A stretch of DNA of 35,504 nt from an uncultured Clostridia bacterium (lineage in GTDB: Bacteria; Bacillota; Clostridia; TANB77; CAG-508): assembly GCA_947629045.1 (NCBI GenBank), contig CANRCF010000015.1, positions 1 through 35,504 on the forward strand, given 5' to 3'. The notes beneath the pieces are model-generated. The model was given only the letters and a program-made list of their open reading frames with translations. It searched no databases and was not told the origin of the DNA. The first letter of the stretch is position 1. Every line of letters starts with the position of its first letter. Below are positions 8,254-17,225 of the stretch, piece after piece. The position numbers and the translations under genes were made by a program.

Positions 8254-8400
8254 AAACAGTACAATAATTGATTTTAAAATAGCTGCGCAGCGTTCAAACG
8301 AAGCGTTAGCGAAGTGCGTTTGGAGCAAATTACATATTGTATATTTTAAATATGGAATTTGCGACAGCAAAGCTATGAAAAATCAATTATTGTACTGTTT
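8254..8400. repeat. Intergenic hairpin element, copy B
   Basis: A 22-bp perfect inverted repeat (8254-8275 with 8379-8400; begins AAACAGTACAATAATTG) encloses about 100 bases containing the core AGCGAAGTGCGTTTGGAGCA and GACAGCAA also found in copy A. The arms differ completely from copy A. It lies just 5' of the por promoter. Confidence 0.75.
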
Positions 8401-8454
8401 AAATGAGTACATAGAATTATATTGTAACAAGAATAAAATGTTAATAAAATTTTC

Positions 8455-8483
8455 TTGACATTAATATTATTTAAGAATAGAAT
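8455..8483 (+). promoter_or_regulatory. Sigma-A type promoter of the por operon
   Basis: A consensus TTGACA, 17 bases, then TAGAAT, about 36 bases upstream of the porC start. It is the best consensus promoter in the window and fits a highly expressed catabolic operon. Confidence 0.88.
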
Positions 8484-8519
8484 TAAGATGTTAAATTTAA
8501 GAAGGAGGAAGGTCTACAT

Positions 8520-9101
8520 ATGGAAAATTTAATTGAAATTAGATGGCATGGTAGAGGTGGTCAAGGTGCTAAAACAGCTTCACTTTTATTAGCAGATGCT
8601 GCTTTTAACACTGGTAAGTATATTCAAGGTTTCCCTGAATATGGTCCTGAAAGAATGGGTGCCCCTATTACAGCTTACAATCGTATTAGCAATGAGCCAA
8701 TTCGTATTCATAGTAATATCTATGAGCCTGATTACGTTGTTGTTGTTGACGATACTTTACTTGAATCTGTTGACGTAACAGCAGGTTTAAAAGAAAGTGG
8801 CGCAATTGTTATTAACACTACAAAAGGAAAAGAAGAAATTGAAAAACTATTACCTAATTACAAAGGTTCTATTTACACAATAGATGCTAGAAAAATATCT
8901 ATTGAAGCTCTTGGAAAATATTTTCCAAATACACCTATGCTTGCTGCAATTGTAAAAGTGGCTAATGTTATGGATGAAAAAGATTTCTTAGAAGATATGA
9001 AAGGTTCTTTTGCACACAAATTTGCAAAGAAGCCTGAAGTTATAGAAGGAAATATGAAAGCATTAGAGCTTGCTCTAAGTCAAATTCAAAAAGTTAAATA
9101 A
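8520..9101 (+). CDS. porC: 2-oxoacid:ferredoxin oxidoreductase, gamma subunit
   Basis: 193 residues of the POR/VOR gamma family: IRWHGRGGQGAKTASLLLADAAF, then FPEYGPERMGAPITAYNRIS. It forms part of a four-subunit enzyme that oxidises pyruvate (or a branched-chain 2-oxoacid) and CoA to acyl-CoA and CO2 and passes electrons to ferredoxin. A GAAGGAGGAAGG ribosome site precedes the ATG. First gene of the por operon, 14 bases before porD. Most clostridia use a single-chain pyruvate:ferredoxin oxidoreductase; the split form is the type seen in Thermotoga and archaea, but it is also present in some Firmicutes. Substrate specificity is an inference. Confidence 0.92.
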   Translation: MENLIEIRWHGRGGQGAKTASLLLADAAFNTGKYIQGFPEYGPERMGAPITAYNRISNEPIRIHSNIYEPDYVVVVDDTLLESVDVTAGLKESGAIVINTTKGKEEIEKLLPNYKGSIYTIDARKISIEALGKYFPNTPMLAAIVKVANVMDEKDFLEDMKGSFAHKFAKKPEVIEGNMKALELALSQIQKVK

Positions 9102-9115
9102 GAAAGGAGCTAAAT

Positions 9116-9418
9116 ATGTCAACAAATATTGATAAAAATACACCTGCATCAGAAATGACTATTGGTGGTAATATTTATAAATCTGGTAATGCCTTAGAGT
9201 TTAAAACTGGTGACTGGAGAAGTGTTAAACCTGTTTATCTTAGTGAAAAGTGTAAACAATGTGGTCTATGTTTTCCTGTTTGCCCAGAGGATGCTATTCC
9301 AGTAAATAAAGAAGGAAATCGTGAAGATTTTAATTTTGATTATTGCAAAGGATGTGGCGTTTGTGCAAAAGTATGTCCTTTTAATGCAATTGAAATGGTA
9401 GATGAAGGAGGTAACTAA
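9116..9418 (+). CDS. porD: 2-oxoacid:ferredoxin oxidoreductase, delta (ferredoxin) subunit
   Basis: 100 residues with two 4Fe-4S motifs: CKQCGLCFPVCP and CKGCGVCAKVCP. Pattern and the leading GDWRSVKPVYLSEKC match the PorD/VorD subunit, which carries electrons from the thiamine site of PorB to soluble ferredoxin. AAAGGAG ribosome site; porA starts 2 bases after its stop. Confidence 0.93.
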   Translation: MSTNIDKNTPASEMTIGGNIYKSGNALEFKTGDWRSVKPVYLSEKCKQCGLCFPVCPEDAIPVNKEGNREDFNFDYCKGCGVCAKVCPFNAIEMVDEGGN

Positions 9419-9420
9419 AT

Positions 9421-10602
9421 ATGGGAATTAGAGAAAGATTAAGTGGAAATGAAGCAGTAGCTTATGGAATGAGACAAATTAACCCTGATGTTGTAGCAGC
9501 TTTCCCTATTACACCTTCTACAGAAATTCCTCAATATTTTTCTACTTTCGTTAGTAACGGAACAGTAGATACTGAGTTTGTAGCTGTAGAAAGTGAACAT
9601 AGTGCTATGAGTGCTTGTATTGGTGCAGAAGCAGCTGGAGCTCGTGCTATGACTGCAACTTCTGCTAATGGTTTATCTTATATGTGGGAAATGATTTACA
9701 TTGCTTCAAGTTTAAGGCTTCCAATTGTAATGAACTTGGTAAACCGTGCAGTATCAGGACCTTTAAATATTCACAATGACCATTCAGATGCAATGGGCGT
9801 TCGTGATAGTGGTTGGATTATGCTATTTTCAGAAAACAACCAAGAGGCTTATGATAATTTGATAATGGCTCATCGTATAGCTGAGCATAAAGATGTTTTA
9901 TTACCTTTGATGATATGTCAAGATGGTTTTATTACATCACATTCTATTGAAAATATAGAACTTATTGAAGATGAAAAAGTAAAAGAATTTGTAGGGAAAT
10001 ATACTCCTGAGCATTACTTATTAAATGATAAAGAGCCAATCGCAATTGGACCTTTAGATGTTCAAACTTATTTATTTGAACATAAATATCAACAAGCTGA
10101 AGCTATGAGAAATGCTAAAAGAGTAATCAAAGAAGTGGCTGAAGATTTTGAAAAAATGACTGGCAGAAAATACTCTTTCTTTGAAGAATATAAAATGGAA
10201 GATGCAGAAATTGCAGTTGTTTGTATGAACTCTACTGCAGGAACTACAAAAACTGTTGTAGATAGTTTAAGAGAAAAAGGCGTTAAGGCTGGTATGGTTA
10301 AAATCCGTATGTTTAGACCATTCCCTGCTGAGGAATTAGCTGAAGCACTTGGAAATTTAAAAGCTTTAGCTGTTATGGATAAATCAGATTCATTAAATGG
10401 TGCAGGCGGTGCATTATTTGAAGATGTTGTTTCTGGTATGTATACAGCTAAAAAACAAGTACCAACAGTTAGCTATGTATATGGTATTGGTGGTAGAGAT
10501 ACTACATCTAAAGATATTGAAGAAGTATATAGCTATTTACAAGAAGTTGCAAAAACAGGAAATATTGATAACCCTTATCGTTATGTAGGATTAAGAAAAT
10601 AG
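9421..10602 (+). CDS. porA: 2-oxoacid:ferredoxin oxidoreductase, alpha subunit
   Basis: 393 residues. The N-terminal pyrimidine-binding domain shows GNEAVAYGMRQINPDVVAAFPITPSTEIPQ and the ESEHSAMSACIGAEAAGARAMTATSANGL region; domain II near the C-terminus has VVCMNSTAGTTKTVVDSLREKGVKAGMVKIRMFRPFP. These are typical of PorA. It pairs with PorB to form the thiamine-diphosphate site. The GGAGGT ribosome site lies inside the end of porD, so the two are translationally close. Codon use and frame are clean throughout. Confidence 0.94.
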   Translation: MGIRERLSGNEAVAYGMRQINPDVVAAFPITPSTEIPQYFSTFVSNGTVDTEFVAVESEHSAMSACIGAEAAGARAMTATSANGLSYMWEMIYIASSLRLPIVMNLVNRAVSGPLNIHNDHSDAMGVRDSGWIMLFSENNQEAYDNLIMAHRIAEHKDVLLPLMICQDGFITSHSIENIELIEDEKVKEFVGKYTPEHYLLNDKEPIAIGPLDVQTYLFEHKYQQAEAMRNAKRVIKEVAEDFEKMTGRKYSFFEEYKMEDAEIAVVCMNSTAGTTKTVVDSLREKGVKAGMVKIRMFRPFPAEELAEALGNLKALAVMDKSDSLNGAGGALFEDVVSGMYTAKKQVPTVSYVYGIGGRDTTSKDIEEVYSYLQEVAKTGNIDNPYRYVGLRK

Positions 10603-10617
10603 AAAGGAGAAATTAAA

Positions 10618-11571
10618 ATGGCATATAATTTAAAAGAAGTAATGGCAAATAAGCCATCTAGATTAACTGCTGGTCATAGAATGTGTGCTGGTTGTGGTGC
10701 TCCACCTATCGCAAGAATGGTGTTAAGAGCTCTAAAACCAGAAGACCATGCTGTAATTTGTAATGCTACTGGTTGTATGGAGGTTTCTACTTTCATATAT
10801 CCATACACAGCTTGGACTGATTCATATATTCACACTGCATTTGAAAATGCTGCTTCTACATGTTCTGGTGCTGAAGCTGCTTACAAATCTATGAAAAAGC
10901 AAGGAAAATTACCTCAAGATAAAACTACAAAATTCATCACATTTGGTGGTGATGGTGGTACATATGATATAGGTATTCAAGCTCTTTCTGGTGCTATGGA
11001 AAGAGGTCATGACATGGTTTATGTATGTTATGATAATGGTGCTTATATGAATACTGGTATTCAACGTTCTTCTGCAACACCTAAATTTGCAGATACAACT
11101 ACATCACCTGCTGGTAAAGTAATTCCAGGAAAAATGCAATCAAGAAAAGATTTAACAGAGGTTATGGCATCACATCATTTGCCTTATGTTGCACAAACTA
11201 TTGCATACATGAATTTTAAAGATTTATATGAAAAATCTGAAAAAGCAATTTATACTGAAGGTCCATGTTTCTTAAATGTGTTATCTCCTTGCCCTAGAGG
11301 ATGGGGATACCCTACTGATATGCTAATGGAAATGAATAAATTAGCTGTTGAAACTTGCTATTGGCCTTTATATGAGATTGAAAATGGTAAATACAAAATT
11401 AACTATAAACCTGCTAAAAAATTACCTATTGAAGAGTTCTTAAAACCTCAAAAGAGATTTAAGCATATGTTTGCTCCTGGCAATGAATGGATGATAGAAG
11501 AATTCCAAAAAGAAGTTGACAAACGTTGGGATGCACTTTTGAAGTTAGAAGAAATGAGTAATAAAGAATAA
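10618..11571 (+). CDS. porB: 2-oxoacid:ferredoxin oxidoreductase, beta (TPP) subunit
   Basis: 317 residues of PorB: HRMCAGCGAPPIARMV (cluster cysteines), NATGCMEVST, the thiamine-diphosphate site FGGDGGTYDIGIQALSGAMERGHDMVYVCYDNGAYMNTGIQRSSATP, and CPRGW near the C-terminal third. Last gene of the operon, with AAAGGAG before the ATG and a strong terminator about 30 bases after the stop. The pyruvate form is favoured by overall similarity to PorB, but 2-oxoisovalerate or another 2-oxoacid cannot be excluded. Confidence 0.94.
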   Translation: MAYNLKEVMANKPSRLTAGHRMCAGCGAPPIARMVLRALKPEDHAVICNATGCMEVSTFIYPYTAWTDSYIHTAFENAASTCSGAEAAYKSMKKQGKLPQDKTTKFITFGGDGGTYDIGIQALSGAMERGHDMVYVCYDNGAYMNTGIQRSSATPKFADTTTSPAGKVIPGKMQSRKDLTEVMASHHLPYVAQTIAYMNFKDLYEKSEKAIYTEGPCFLNVLSPCPRGWGYPTDMLMEMNKLAVETCYWPLYEIENGKYKINYKPAKKLPIEEFLKPQKRFKHMFAPGNEWMIEEFQKEVDKRWDALLKLEEMSNKE

Positions 11572-11602
11572 AAGTTACATATAATGGCATTCGCACATTT
11601 TT

Positions 11603-11633
11603 ATAAGGTTGGAATTTCCAACCTTATTTTTTT
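11603..11633 (+). terminator. Terminator of the por operon
   Basis: A 12-bp perfect stem (ATAAGGTTGGAA with TTCCAACCTTAT) followed by a run of seven T. Confidence 0.9.
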
Positions 11634-11646
11634 GTGAAATGAAAAT

Positions 11647-11677
11647 AAGTTCAATTATTTATCCAATAATTGAACTT
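11647..11677 (-). terminator. Terminator of the ferredoxin gene
   Basis: A 13-bp perfect stem (AAGTTCAATTATT with AATAATTGAACTT), followed on the minus strand by TATTTTC. It faces the por terminator in the convergent intergenic space. Confidence 0.65.
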
Positions 11678-11705
11678 ACATTTTTTATTTTATAAAAATA
11701 TGTAA

Positions 11706-11876
11706 TTATTCTGCTTCTGGTGCTCCTACTGGGCAAACTCCAGCACATGTTCCACATCCTATGCAAGCATCTTTGTTTATTTCGTATTTTCCATCTCCTT
11801 GTGCTATACAAGATACTGGACAACTTGCTGCACATGCTCCACAACCAATACATTTTTCTGTAATCTTATATGCCAT
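11706..11876 (-). CDS. 2[4Fe-4S] ferredoxin
   Basis: A 56-residue clostridial-type ferredoxin with two CxxCxxCxxxCP motifs: CIGCGACAASCP and CIGCGTCAGVCP. It is a cytoplasmic electron carrier. The start is the ATG at 11876, with AAAGGTGG upstream; a GTG seven codons earlier would begin inside that ribosome site. It lies convergent with the por operon, and is a natural electron acceptor of that enzyme, though co-function is inference. It is last in the walR-to-ferredoxin run. Confidence 0.95.
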   Translation of the reverse strand: MAYKITEKCIGCGACAASCPVSCIAQGDGKYEINKDACIGCGTCAGVCPVGAPEAE

Positions 11877-11923
11877 TTTAATTTCACCACCTTTCACTAC
11901 TACGAATATTCTAAATTTTTATC

Positions 11924-12838
11924 TTAAATATCTTCTTCACTTTGTTTGTCTAACTTTTCTAGTTTTTCTAATTCTTCTAATTCCTTTAAATTTTCTTTTT
12001 CTTCTTGGTCCATTGCTTCTTTTCCAACATTCTTTATTATTTTTACATCCTTTGCTGGATATTTTTTATAAAAGCTTTCTTCCCCATCTTTAAACTTTAC
12101 AAGTATCATTTCTTTTAAGGTTTCAATAGAATCAACTGTACCTTCTCCATCTTCTGTTTTTACTATTGCTCCTATCTTAGGAAGATTTTTTAATTTTTCT
12201 TCATATACATCTTGTTCATATTTTAAACAGCACATTAGTCTTCCACAATTACCAGATATTTTAGATGGATTTAATGATACATTTTGTTCCTTTGCCATCT
12301 TTATAGAAACAGTTTCAAAATTTCCTAAAAATGAGCAACAACACAATTCTCTACCGCAAACACCATTTCCACCTATTCTCTTTACTTCATCTCTTACACC
12401 AATTTGTCTTAGTTCTATTCTTGTTTTGAATATTGCAGCTAGTTCTTTTACTAATTCTCTAAAATCTATTCTACCATCTGCTGTAAAATAGAATAATATT
12501 TTACTATTATCAAATTTATATTCTACTTCAGTTAAGTGCATGTCTAATTTATATTTTGCAATTTTTTCTTCACATATCTTAAATGCTTCTTTTTCTTTTT
12601 GTCTATTTTCTTCGTCATGCTTAATGTCTTTTGGTGTCGCAATACGTATTATTTTTTTCAATGGTGCTACTAATTTATCTTCTTCTATTTCTCTTTTACT
12701 AATTACTACTTCTCCTATTTCTTGCCCCATAGTAGTTTCTACTATTACTTTATCTTGTTTTTGAACTTCTATATTATCAGCATCGAAAAAATATATCTTT
12801 CCAGGTTTTCTAAATCTAACGCCTATTATTTTTTTCAA
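11924..12838 (-). CDS. ricT: PSP1-domain protein RicT (YaaT)
   Basis: RicT, with RicA and RicF, forms the Fe-S Y-complex that directs RNase Y processing and affects sporulation in Bacillus. In about 304 residues: IIGVRFRKPGKIYFFDAD, VETTMGQEIGEVV, FTADGRIDFRELVKELA, the cysteine cluster GVCGRELCCCSFL and the SGNCGRLMCCLKYEQ motif. The start is the TTG at 12838, seven bases after GGAGG; the ATG 15 bases upstream would overlap that site. The C-terminus ends in a Glu/Lys-rich coil. It follows holB as in many Firmicutes. Confidence 0.92.
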   Translation of the reverse strand: MKKIIGVRFRKPGKIYFFDADNIEVQKQDKVIVETTMGQEIGEVVISKREIEEDKLVAPLKKIIRIATPKDIKHDEENRQKEKEAFKICEEKIAKYKLDMHLTEVEYKFDNSKILFYFTADGRIDFRELVKELAAIFKTRIELRQIGVRDEVKRIGGNGVCGRELCCCSFLGNFETVSIKMAKEQNVSLNPSKISGNCGRLMCCLKYEQDVYEEKLKNLPKIGAIVKTEDGEGTVDSIETLKEMILVKFKDGEESFYKKYPAKDVKIIKNVGKEAMDQEEKENLKELEELEKLEKLDKQSEEDI

Positions 12839-12881
12839 TTTAATTCCTCCCATGACATAAGTTAATATTATAAATTAAATA

Positions 12882-13790
12882 TTATGAGTTAAATTCTTCC
12901 CATAACTCTAGTAATAAATCATCAATTGACATATCATAATTCGCATTTGCTAAAATTCTTTGCTTTGCTTTTTCTATAATTTTTATTCCATTTGCATATT
13001 TTATTTCATTTTTTTCTCGTAATTTTTCATAAAGCACTATTCCCATATATTCTAGTAATGGCACTATATTATCTTTTGCATTGTACAAAACATCGGATTT
13101 TCTCCATATTGTAGTAATATCATCTACACTAAGACTTTTTATTACATCATCTATAAAAGCATATTTTTCTCTTTCTTCTAGTACTTTTATAGCTTTTCCT
13201 ATACTTCCTTCACATTGTTTTAGCATATTTTTTGTAATGTCTACATCCAAATTATTTGCTTTTAAATATGATAAAATTTGATCTTCTTCTAGCGGTTTAA
13301 AATATATTTTCATTAAACGTGATTTTATTGTTGCAAGTAATTTGCTTTCATTAGAAGTAATTAAAATAATTATTGCATAGCTTGGAGGTTCTTCTAATGT
13401 TTTTAATAAGCTATTTGCAGCTTCTCTTGTCATTAATTCACTGTTATTAATAATATATACTTTTTTTGATGCGGTTATTGGCTTTTCTGCTATTTTTTCT
13501 TGCATATATCTTATTTGTTCTATTTTAATTGTTTTTCCATCATCTGGTTCTATCATCATAAAGTCTGGATGACTTTCAGCATTAAATTCTATACAAGATT
13601 TACATTTGTCACATGGCTTTTTAGAATTACTTTCGCAAAGAAGCATTTTAGCAAATTGGATGGCAAATAATTTTTTCCCTATTCCGTCTTTTCCAACCCA
13701 TAAATAGCCATGTACACTACTCTCTTCTTCTGCTATTCTTACTAATATTTCTTTATTTTTTTCGTTTCCTAAAATATTTTCAAATGCCAC
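12882..13790 (-). CDS. holB: DNA polymerase III delta' subunit
   Basis: 302 residues, clamp-loader subunit of replication. Visible: GYLWVGKDGIGKKLFAIQFA (P-loop-like), the zinc-binding cysteines around CDKCKSC, HPDFMMIEP, KVYIINNSELMTREAANSLLKTLEEPP, and KSRLMKIYF in place of the usual SRC box. Start is GTG with GAGGAG six bases upstream. It sits between lepB and ricT. The missing Cys of SRC is a small oddity; the Bacillus/clostridial delta' subunits vary here. Confidence 0.92.
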   Translation of the reverse strand: MAFENILGNEKNKEILVRIAEEESSVHGYLWVGKDGIGKKLFAIQFAKMLLCESNSKKPCDKCKSCIEFNAESHPDFMMIEPDDGKTIKIEQIRYMQEKIAEKPITASKKVYIINNSELMTREAANSLLKTLEEPPSYAIIILITSNESKLLATIKSRLMKIYFKPLEEDQILSYLKANNLDVDITKNMLKQCEGSIGKAIKVLEEREKYAFIDDVIKSLSVDDITTIWRKSDVLYNAKDNIVPLLEYMGIVLYEKLREKNEIKYANGIKIIEKAKQRILANANYDMSIDDLLLELWEEFNS

Positions 13791-13872
13791 TTTTTTCTCC
13801 TCGCTATTTTTTTAATGCTATTTTTATAAATTTTTATTATTGCATTTTGTTGCTTATTTGTCATCTTTATAA

Positions 13873-14538
13873 TTATTTAGCATCTACTTTTCCAAATAGA
13901 TTTAATGGCCAAAAACGAATCCAAACTTTACTTTCTATTTTTTCTAATGGAATACAACCAAATACTCTACAATCTGTAGATTTGCTTCTATTATCTCCCA
14001 TACAAAATACAGTATTTTCTGGCACTATAAAATCATTAAAAGCTACTTGTACATTTCCAACCTTTTCTTCTGTTATTATATCTTCACCTAAATATGGTTC
14101 TTCAAGCTCTTGACCGTTTATATATACTTTTCCATTTGCTATTTTTACATGCTCGCCAGGAAGTGCAATTACCCTCTTAATGTAACTTTCTTTATTTATT
14201 TCTAATACATAATAAAGAAATTTTGACCACCAATTAGTTGGTTCATTTTCGTATTTAGCAATTGGTCTATTTAAATCCACTTCATCTATTGATAAATAAC
14301 CAGTTACGCTAGGTGCTTCAAATGTAACAATATCATATCTTTCTGGCATTTTCTTCGCTGTTCTTATTAATCTATTTAATATTAACCTTTGATTTGGCTT
14401 TAATGTTGGATACATAGATTCTTGGCTTACTATTGTAGGGGTTCCTACAAAATATTTTATAGATACCGCCAAAACAAATGCAATAATAATACAAATAATC
14501 CACTCTATAACATTTTTTGCGCTTTCACTTATTTTCAT
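13873..14538 (-). CDS. lepB: Type I signal peptidase
   Basis: 221 residues, one N-terminal membrane helix (about 12-30), active on the outer face of the membrane. Catalytic Ser41 lies in SQESMYPTL and the general base Lys121 in IKRVIALPGE; box E reads GDNRSKSTDCRVFG, where the usual Ser of S-x-D-S-R is Cys. It removes signal peptides from exported proteins. It lies 72 bases after walK and 82 before holB in the same direction. No defect other than the D-S-R to D-C-R change. Confidence 0.94.
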   Translation of the reverse strand: MKISESAKNVIEWIICIIIAFVLAVSIKYFVGTPTIVSQESMYPTLKPNQRLILNRLIRTAKKMPERYDIVTFEAPSVTGYLSIDEVDLNRPIAKYENEPTNWWSKFLYYVLEINKESYIKRVIALPGEHVKIANGKVYINGQELEEPYLGEDIITEEKVGNVQVAFNDFIVPENTVFCMGDNRSKSTDCRVFGCIPLEKIESKVWIRFWPLNLFGKVDAK

Positions 14539-14610
14539 ATTTGTGTCTTCCCTTTCTAGTAAACTAATTGTGTTAGTTTAGTTTTTATAAGACTTTTCTT
14601 ATACTAATAA

Positions 14611-16032
14611 TCATTTTTTATTAACAGGAACTCTAATTACTACTTCTGTTCCTTTTCCAAATTCACTTTTTATATCAATACTGCCATTATTCTGTGTTAA
14701 TATTTCTTTTGCTATTGGAAGCCCTAAACCTGTTCCACCCATTTCTCTAGTTCTTGCTTTATCTACTCTATAAAATCTTTCAAAAATTCTTGACAGGTCT
14801 TTTTCTGGTATTCCAATTCCATTATCTATTACTTTTATATATGCATCACTGTACACAAAGCCAACATATACTTTTATTATTCCTTGCTCTGGTGTATATT
14901 TAATAGCATTTGAAATAATATTCAAAATTACTCTTTCGATTCCATATTTATCTGCGTGTACTAATGGTACATTTGCTGTTACAAAGCATTCAACTTGATG
15001 TTTTTTCTTCTCTATTTCAAATTTTAATCTTTCAATGCATTTTTTAGTTAAATCTCCTAAGTCAAATTCGGTTTCTTCCTTTGTAATCTTTTTATTATCA
15101 TATTTTGATAGTGTTAAAAGATCTGTTACTAATTTTGCCATTCTTCTAGCTTCTGAACTAATAACTTCTAAGAATTTTGTTTGCATTTCTTTATCATATT
15201 CACTTTCTAAAAGTGTATCTGCATATCCCATAATAGAAGTGATTGGTGTTTTTAATTCATGTGATACATCTGCTACAAATTCTTTTCTCATATTATCTAG
15301 CTTTACGTGCTCTGTAATATCTTGTATTACAACTATTACGCCTGCTGGTTTATCATTTTCACTTTGAAATGGTGCAAAAAGAAGATTAACATATTTTTCA
15401 CCTATATTAAGTCTTTGCTCTGATGATGTCCAATTCTCTAGATAAACTATTTTTTCCAGGTTAATATCGAATTTTGAAAATATATCATTAAAAGAATGTT
15501 CCATTTTATTTAAATTTAATAAATTCATAGCTGCTGGGTTTATATGAATAATATTTCCATTCATATCAAATGCAATAATTCCATCAGTCATGTGTAATAA
15601 GATAGTTTCTATTTGCTTTTTTTGATTATCTATTTCATTTAAGTTTTGTTTTAATTTTTTAGTCATTAAGCTAAATGCATTTACAAGCTCATCTATTTCT
15701 GTTTTTTTTCTATCTACTTCTTTTATTTCTAATTCTTCCCCATCTGCTATTTTTTCTGCACTTTGAATCAAAAAGTTTATCGGTTTTGTAACAGATTTTG
15801 ATACATAATAACCTAATAATAAAGTTATAATTGCAAAAATTATTATAGATATAATAGTAATTACTTCTGTTTGTATAATTTGTTCATTTAATAATGTCAC
15901 ATCAGCATTTTGCACCAATGATTCACTTAGTTGTTTTAATGAGTTTATATGCAAAAATGAAAGTGTTCCAATTACAATAATACCTATAACAAAAAATATT
16001 AATATAATTTTCGTTTGTATACTTTTTATCAT
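14611..16032 (-). CDS. walK: Sensor histidine kinase WalK-like
   Basis: 473 residues: membrane helices at about 8-30 and 55-78 with only a short outer loop, HAMP, a PAS domain (DGIIAFDMNGNIIHINPAAMNLL), HisKA with FVADVSHELKTPITSIMGY, and HATPase with NIISNAIKYTP, DNGIGIP and GGTGLGLP. WalK/WalR control cell-wall hydrolases and envelope homeostasis in Firmicutes. The outer loop is far smaller than the PAS-like loop of Bacillus WalK, as in other clostridia, so sensing may be cytoplasmic or membrane-based. AGAGG ribosome site before the ATG; walR lies 105 bases upstream. PhoR is the alternative identification. Confidence 0.85.
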   Translation of the reverse strand: MIKSIQTKIILIFFVIGIIVIGTLSFLHINSLKQLSESLVQNADVTLLNEQIIQTEVITIISIIIFAIITLLLGYYVSKSVTKPINFLIQSAEKIADGEELEIKEVDRKKTEIDELVNAFSLMTKKLKQNLNEIDNQKKQIETILLHMTDGIIAFDMNGNIIHINPAAMNLLNLNKMEHSFNDIFSKFDINLEKIVYLENWTSSEQRLNIGEKYVNLLFAPFQSENDKPAGVIVVIQDITEHVKLDNMRKEFVADVSHELKTPITSIMGYADTLLESEYDKEMQTKFLEVISSEARRMAKLVTDLLTLSKYDNKKITKEETEFDLGDLTKKCIERLKFEIEKKKHQVECFVTANVPLVHADKYGIERVILNIISNAIKYTPEQGIIKVYVGFVYSDAYIKVIDNGIGIPEKDLSRIFERFYRVDKARTREMGGTGLGLPIAKEILTQNNGSIDIKSEFGKGTEVVIRVPVNKK

Positions 16033-16137
16033 TTTTATTCCTCTTAGTTAATTACATAAAAAGATTATCTTATAAATTTTCTATATTTTTAACATATAAA
16101 TAATTATATTTTTATAATTATTAAAATATTATATTTA

Positions 16138-16905
16138 CTAATTGTTAGCTAAATAATATCCGACTCCTCTTTTAGTAATTAGAATTTTTGGTGCTGAAGT
16201 ATCCTTCTCAATTTTTTCTCTAATTCTTCTAACCGTAACATCAACAGTTCTAATATCTCCGTAATATTCATATCCCCATACTTTTTCTAGTAATATTTCT
16301 CTTGTTACTACTTGTCCTGGTTGTTTTGCTAAATAACGTAATACTTCAAACTCTCTTAAAGTTAAATCTATTACTTCGCCTCTTACCTTTACTTCGAATT
16401 TATCTAAATCTATTACTAAATCACCAATAGAAATAACATTTGTTAGTTTTTTTGCGTTGTCTGCATTTTCAGGTAATTGATTTGTTATCTCTGCTTTTCT
16501 TAAATTTGCTTTTACTCTTGCCATAAGTTCTCTTACGCTAAATGGCTTTGTAATATAATCATCTGCTCCTAATTCTAATCCTAATATTTTGTCAATTTCT
16601 TCATCTTTTGCAGATAGTATTAAAATAGGAACATTTAACGTATGTCTAAGTCTTTTGCAAACAGTTAATCCATCTACTTTTGGAAGCATTATATCTAGCA
16701 AAATAAGATCTGGTTTTTGCTGCAATGCAATATTAATTGCTTCTTCTCCATCATTTGCCTCTAATGTTTGATATCCTTCTTTTTGTAGGTTATATATTAG
16801 AATATCGACTATTCTCTTTTCATCATCAACTACAAGTATTTTCTTTTGATATTCATTTGATAATTGATTTTCATTTTCTTCTACATTATTCTTATTTTCT
16901 TCCAC
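16138..16905 (-). CDS. walR: OmpR-family response regulator WalR-like
   Basis: 255 residues: a 20-residue polar lead, receiver domain (ILVVDDEKRI, phosphoacceptor Asp71 in LILLDIMLP, conserved ADDYITKPFS) and a winged-helix DNA-binding domain (LTLREFEVLRYLAKQPGQVVTREILLEKVWGYEYYGDIRTVDVTVRRIREKIE). Start is GTG preceded by AGGGG. It pairs with the adjacent kinase. The YYGDIRTVDVTVRRIREKIE end is characteristic of WalR (YycF). A promoter stands about 85 bases upstream. Confidence 0.88.
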   Translation of the reverse strand: MEENKNNVEENENQLSNEYQKKILVVDDEKRIVDILIYNLQKEGYQTLEANDGEEAINIALQQKPDLILLDIMLPKVDGLTVCKRLRHTLNVPILILSAKDEEIDKILGLELGADDYITKPFSVRELMARVKANLRKAEITNQLPENADNAKKLTNVISIGDLVIDLDKFEVKVRGEVIDLTLREFEVLRYLAKQPGQVVTREILLEKVWGYEYYGDIRTVDVTVRRIREKIEKDTSAPKILITKRGVGYYLANN

Positions 16906-16989
16906 AAAAAGCCCCTACCTTTCTTTTTAGATTTTACATTAGTGTTATATATTTTTTTCTTTTATTTTTTGATTTCTCATTTAAACATA

Positions 16990-17018
16990 TTTATATCATA
17001 TTACGTTTTTTTTAACAA
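16990..17018 (-). promoter_or_regulatory. Sigma-A type promoter of walR
   Basis: TTGTTA and TATAAA on the minus strand, 17 bases apart, in the 320-base space between walR and the DUF4870-like gene. That space also holds the terminator at 17162-17203 and nothing else that I can identify. Confidence 0.65.
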
Positions 17019-17161
17019 GATTTTTTTAACAATTTTGTAATATTTTTGTAATATTTCCATTACAATTCATATCTTAAAATATAAAACTATAAACTTTTAA
17101 AATATTGCAGTTATGATTTAAGTTAATACTTTTAGAATAATATTTTTTTAATTAAATAATA

Positions 17162-17203
17162 AAGCACCTCTATATGAATTTGCATTTTCATATAAAAGTG
17201 CTT
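17162..17203 (-). terminator. Terminator of the DUF4870-like gene
   Basis: AAGCAC and TATATGAA pair with TTCATATA and GTGCTT around a small internal loop, followed by TATTATTT on the minus strand. Confidence 0.6.
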
Positions 17204-17225
17204 CTGTAGATTTATGATTATAATA

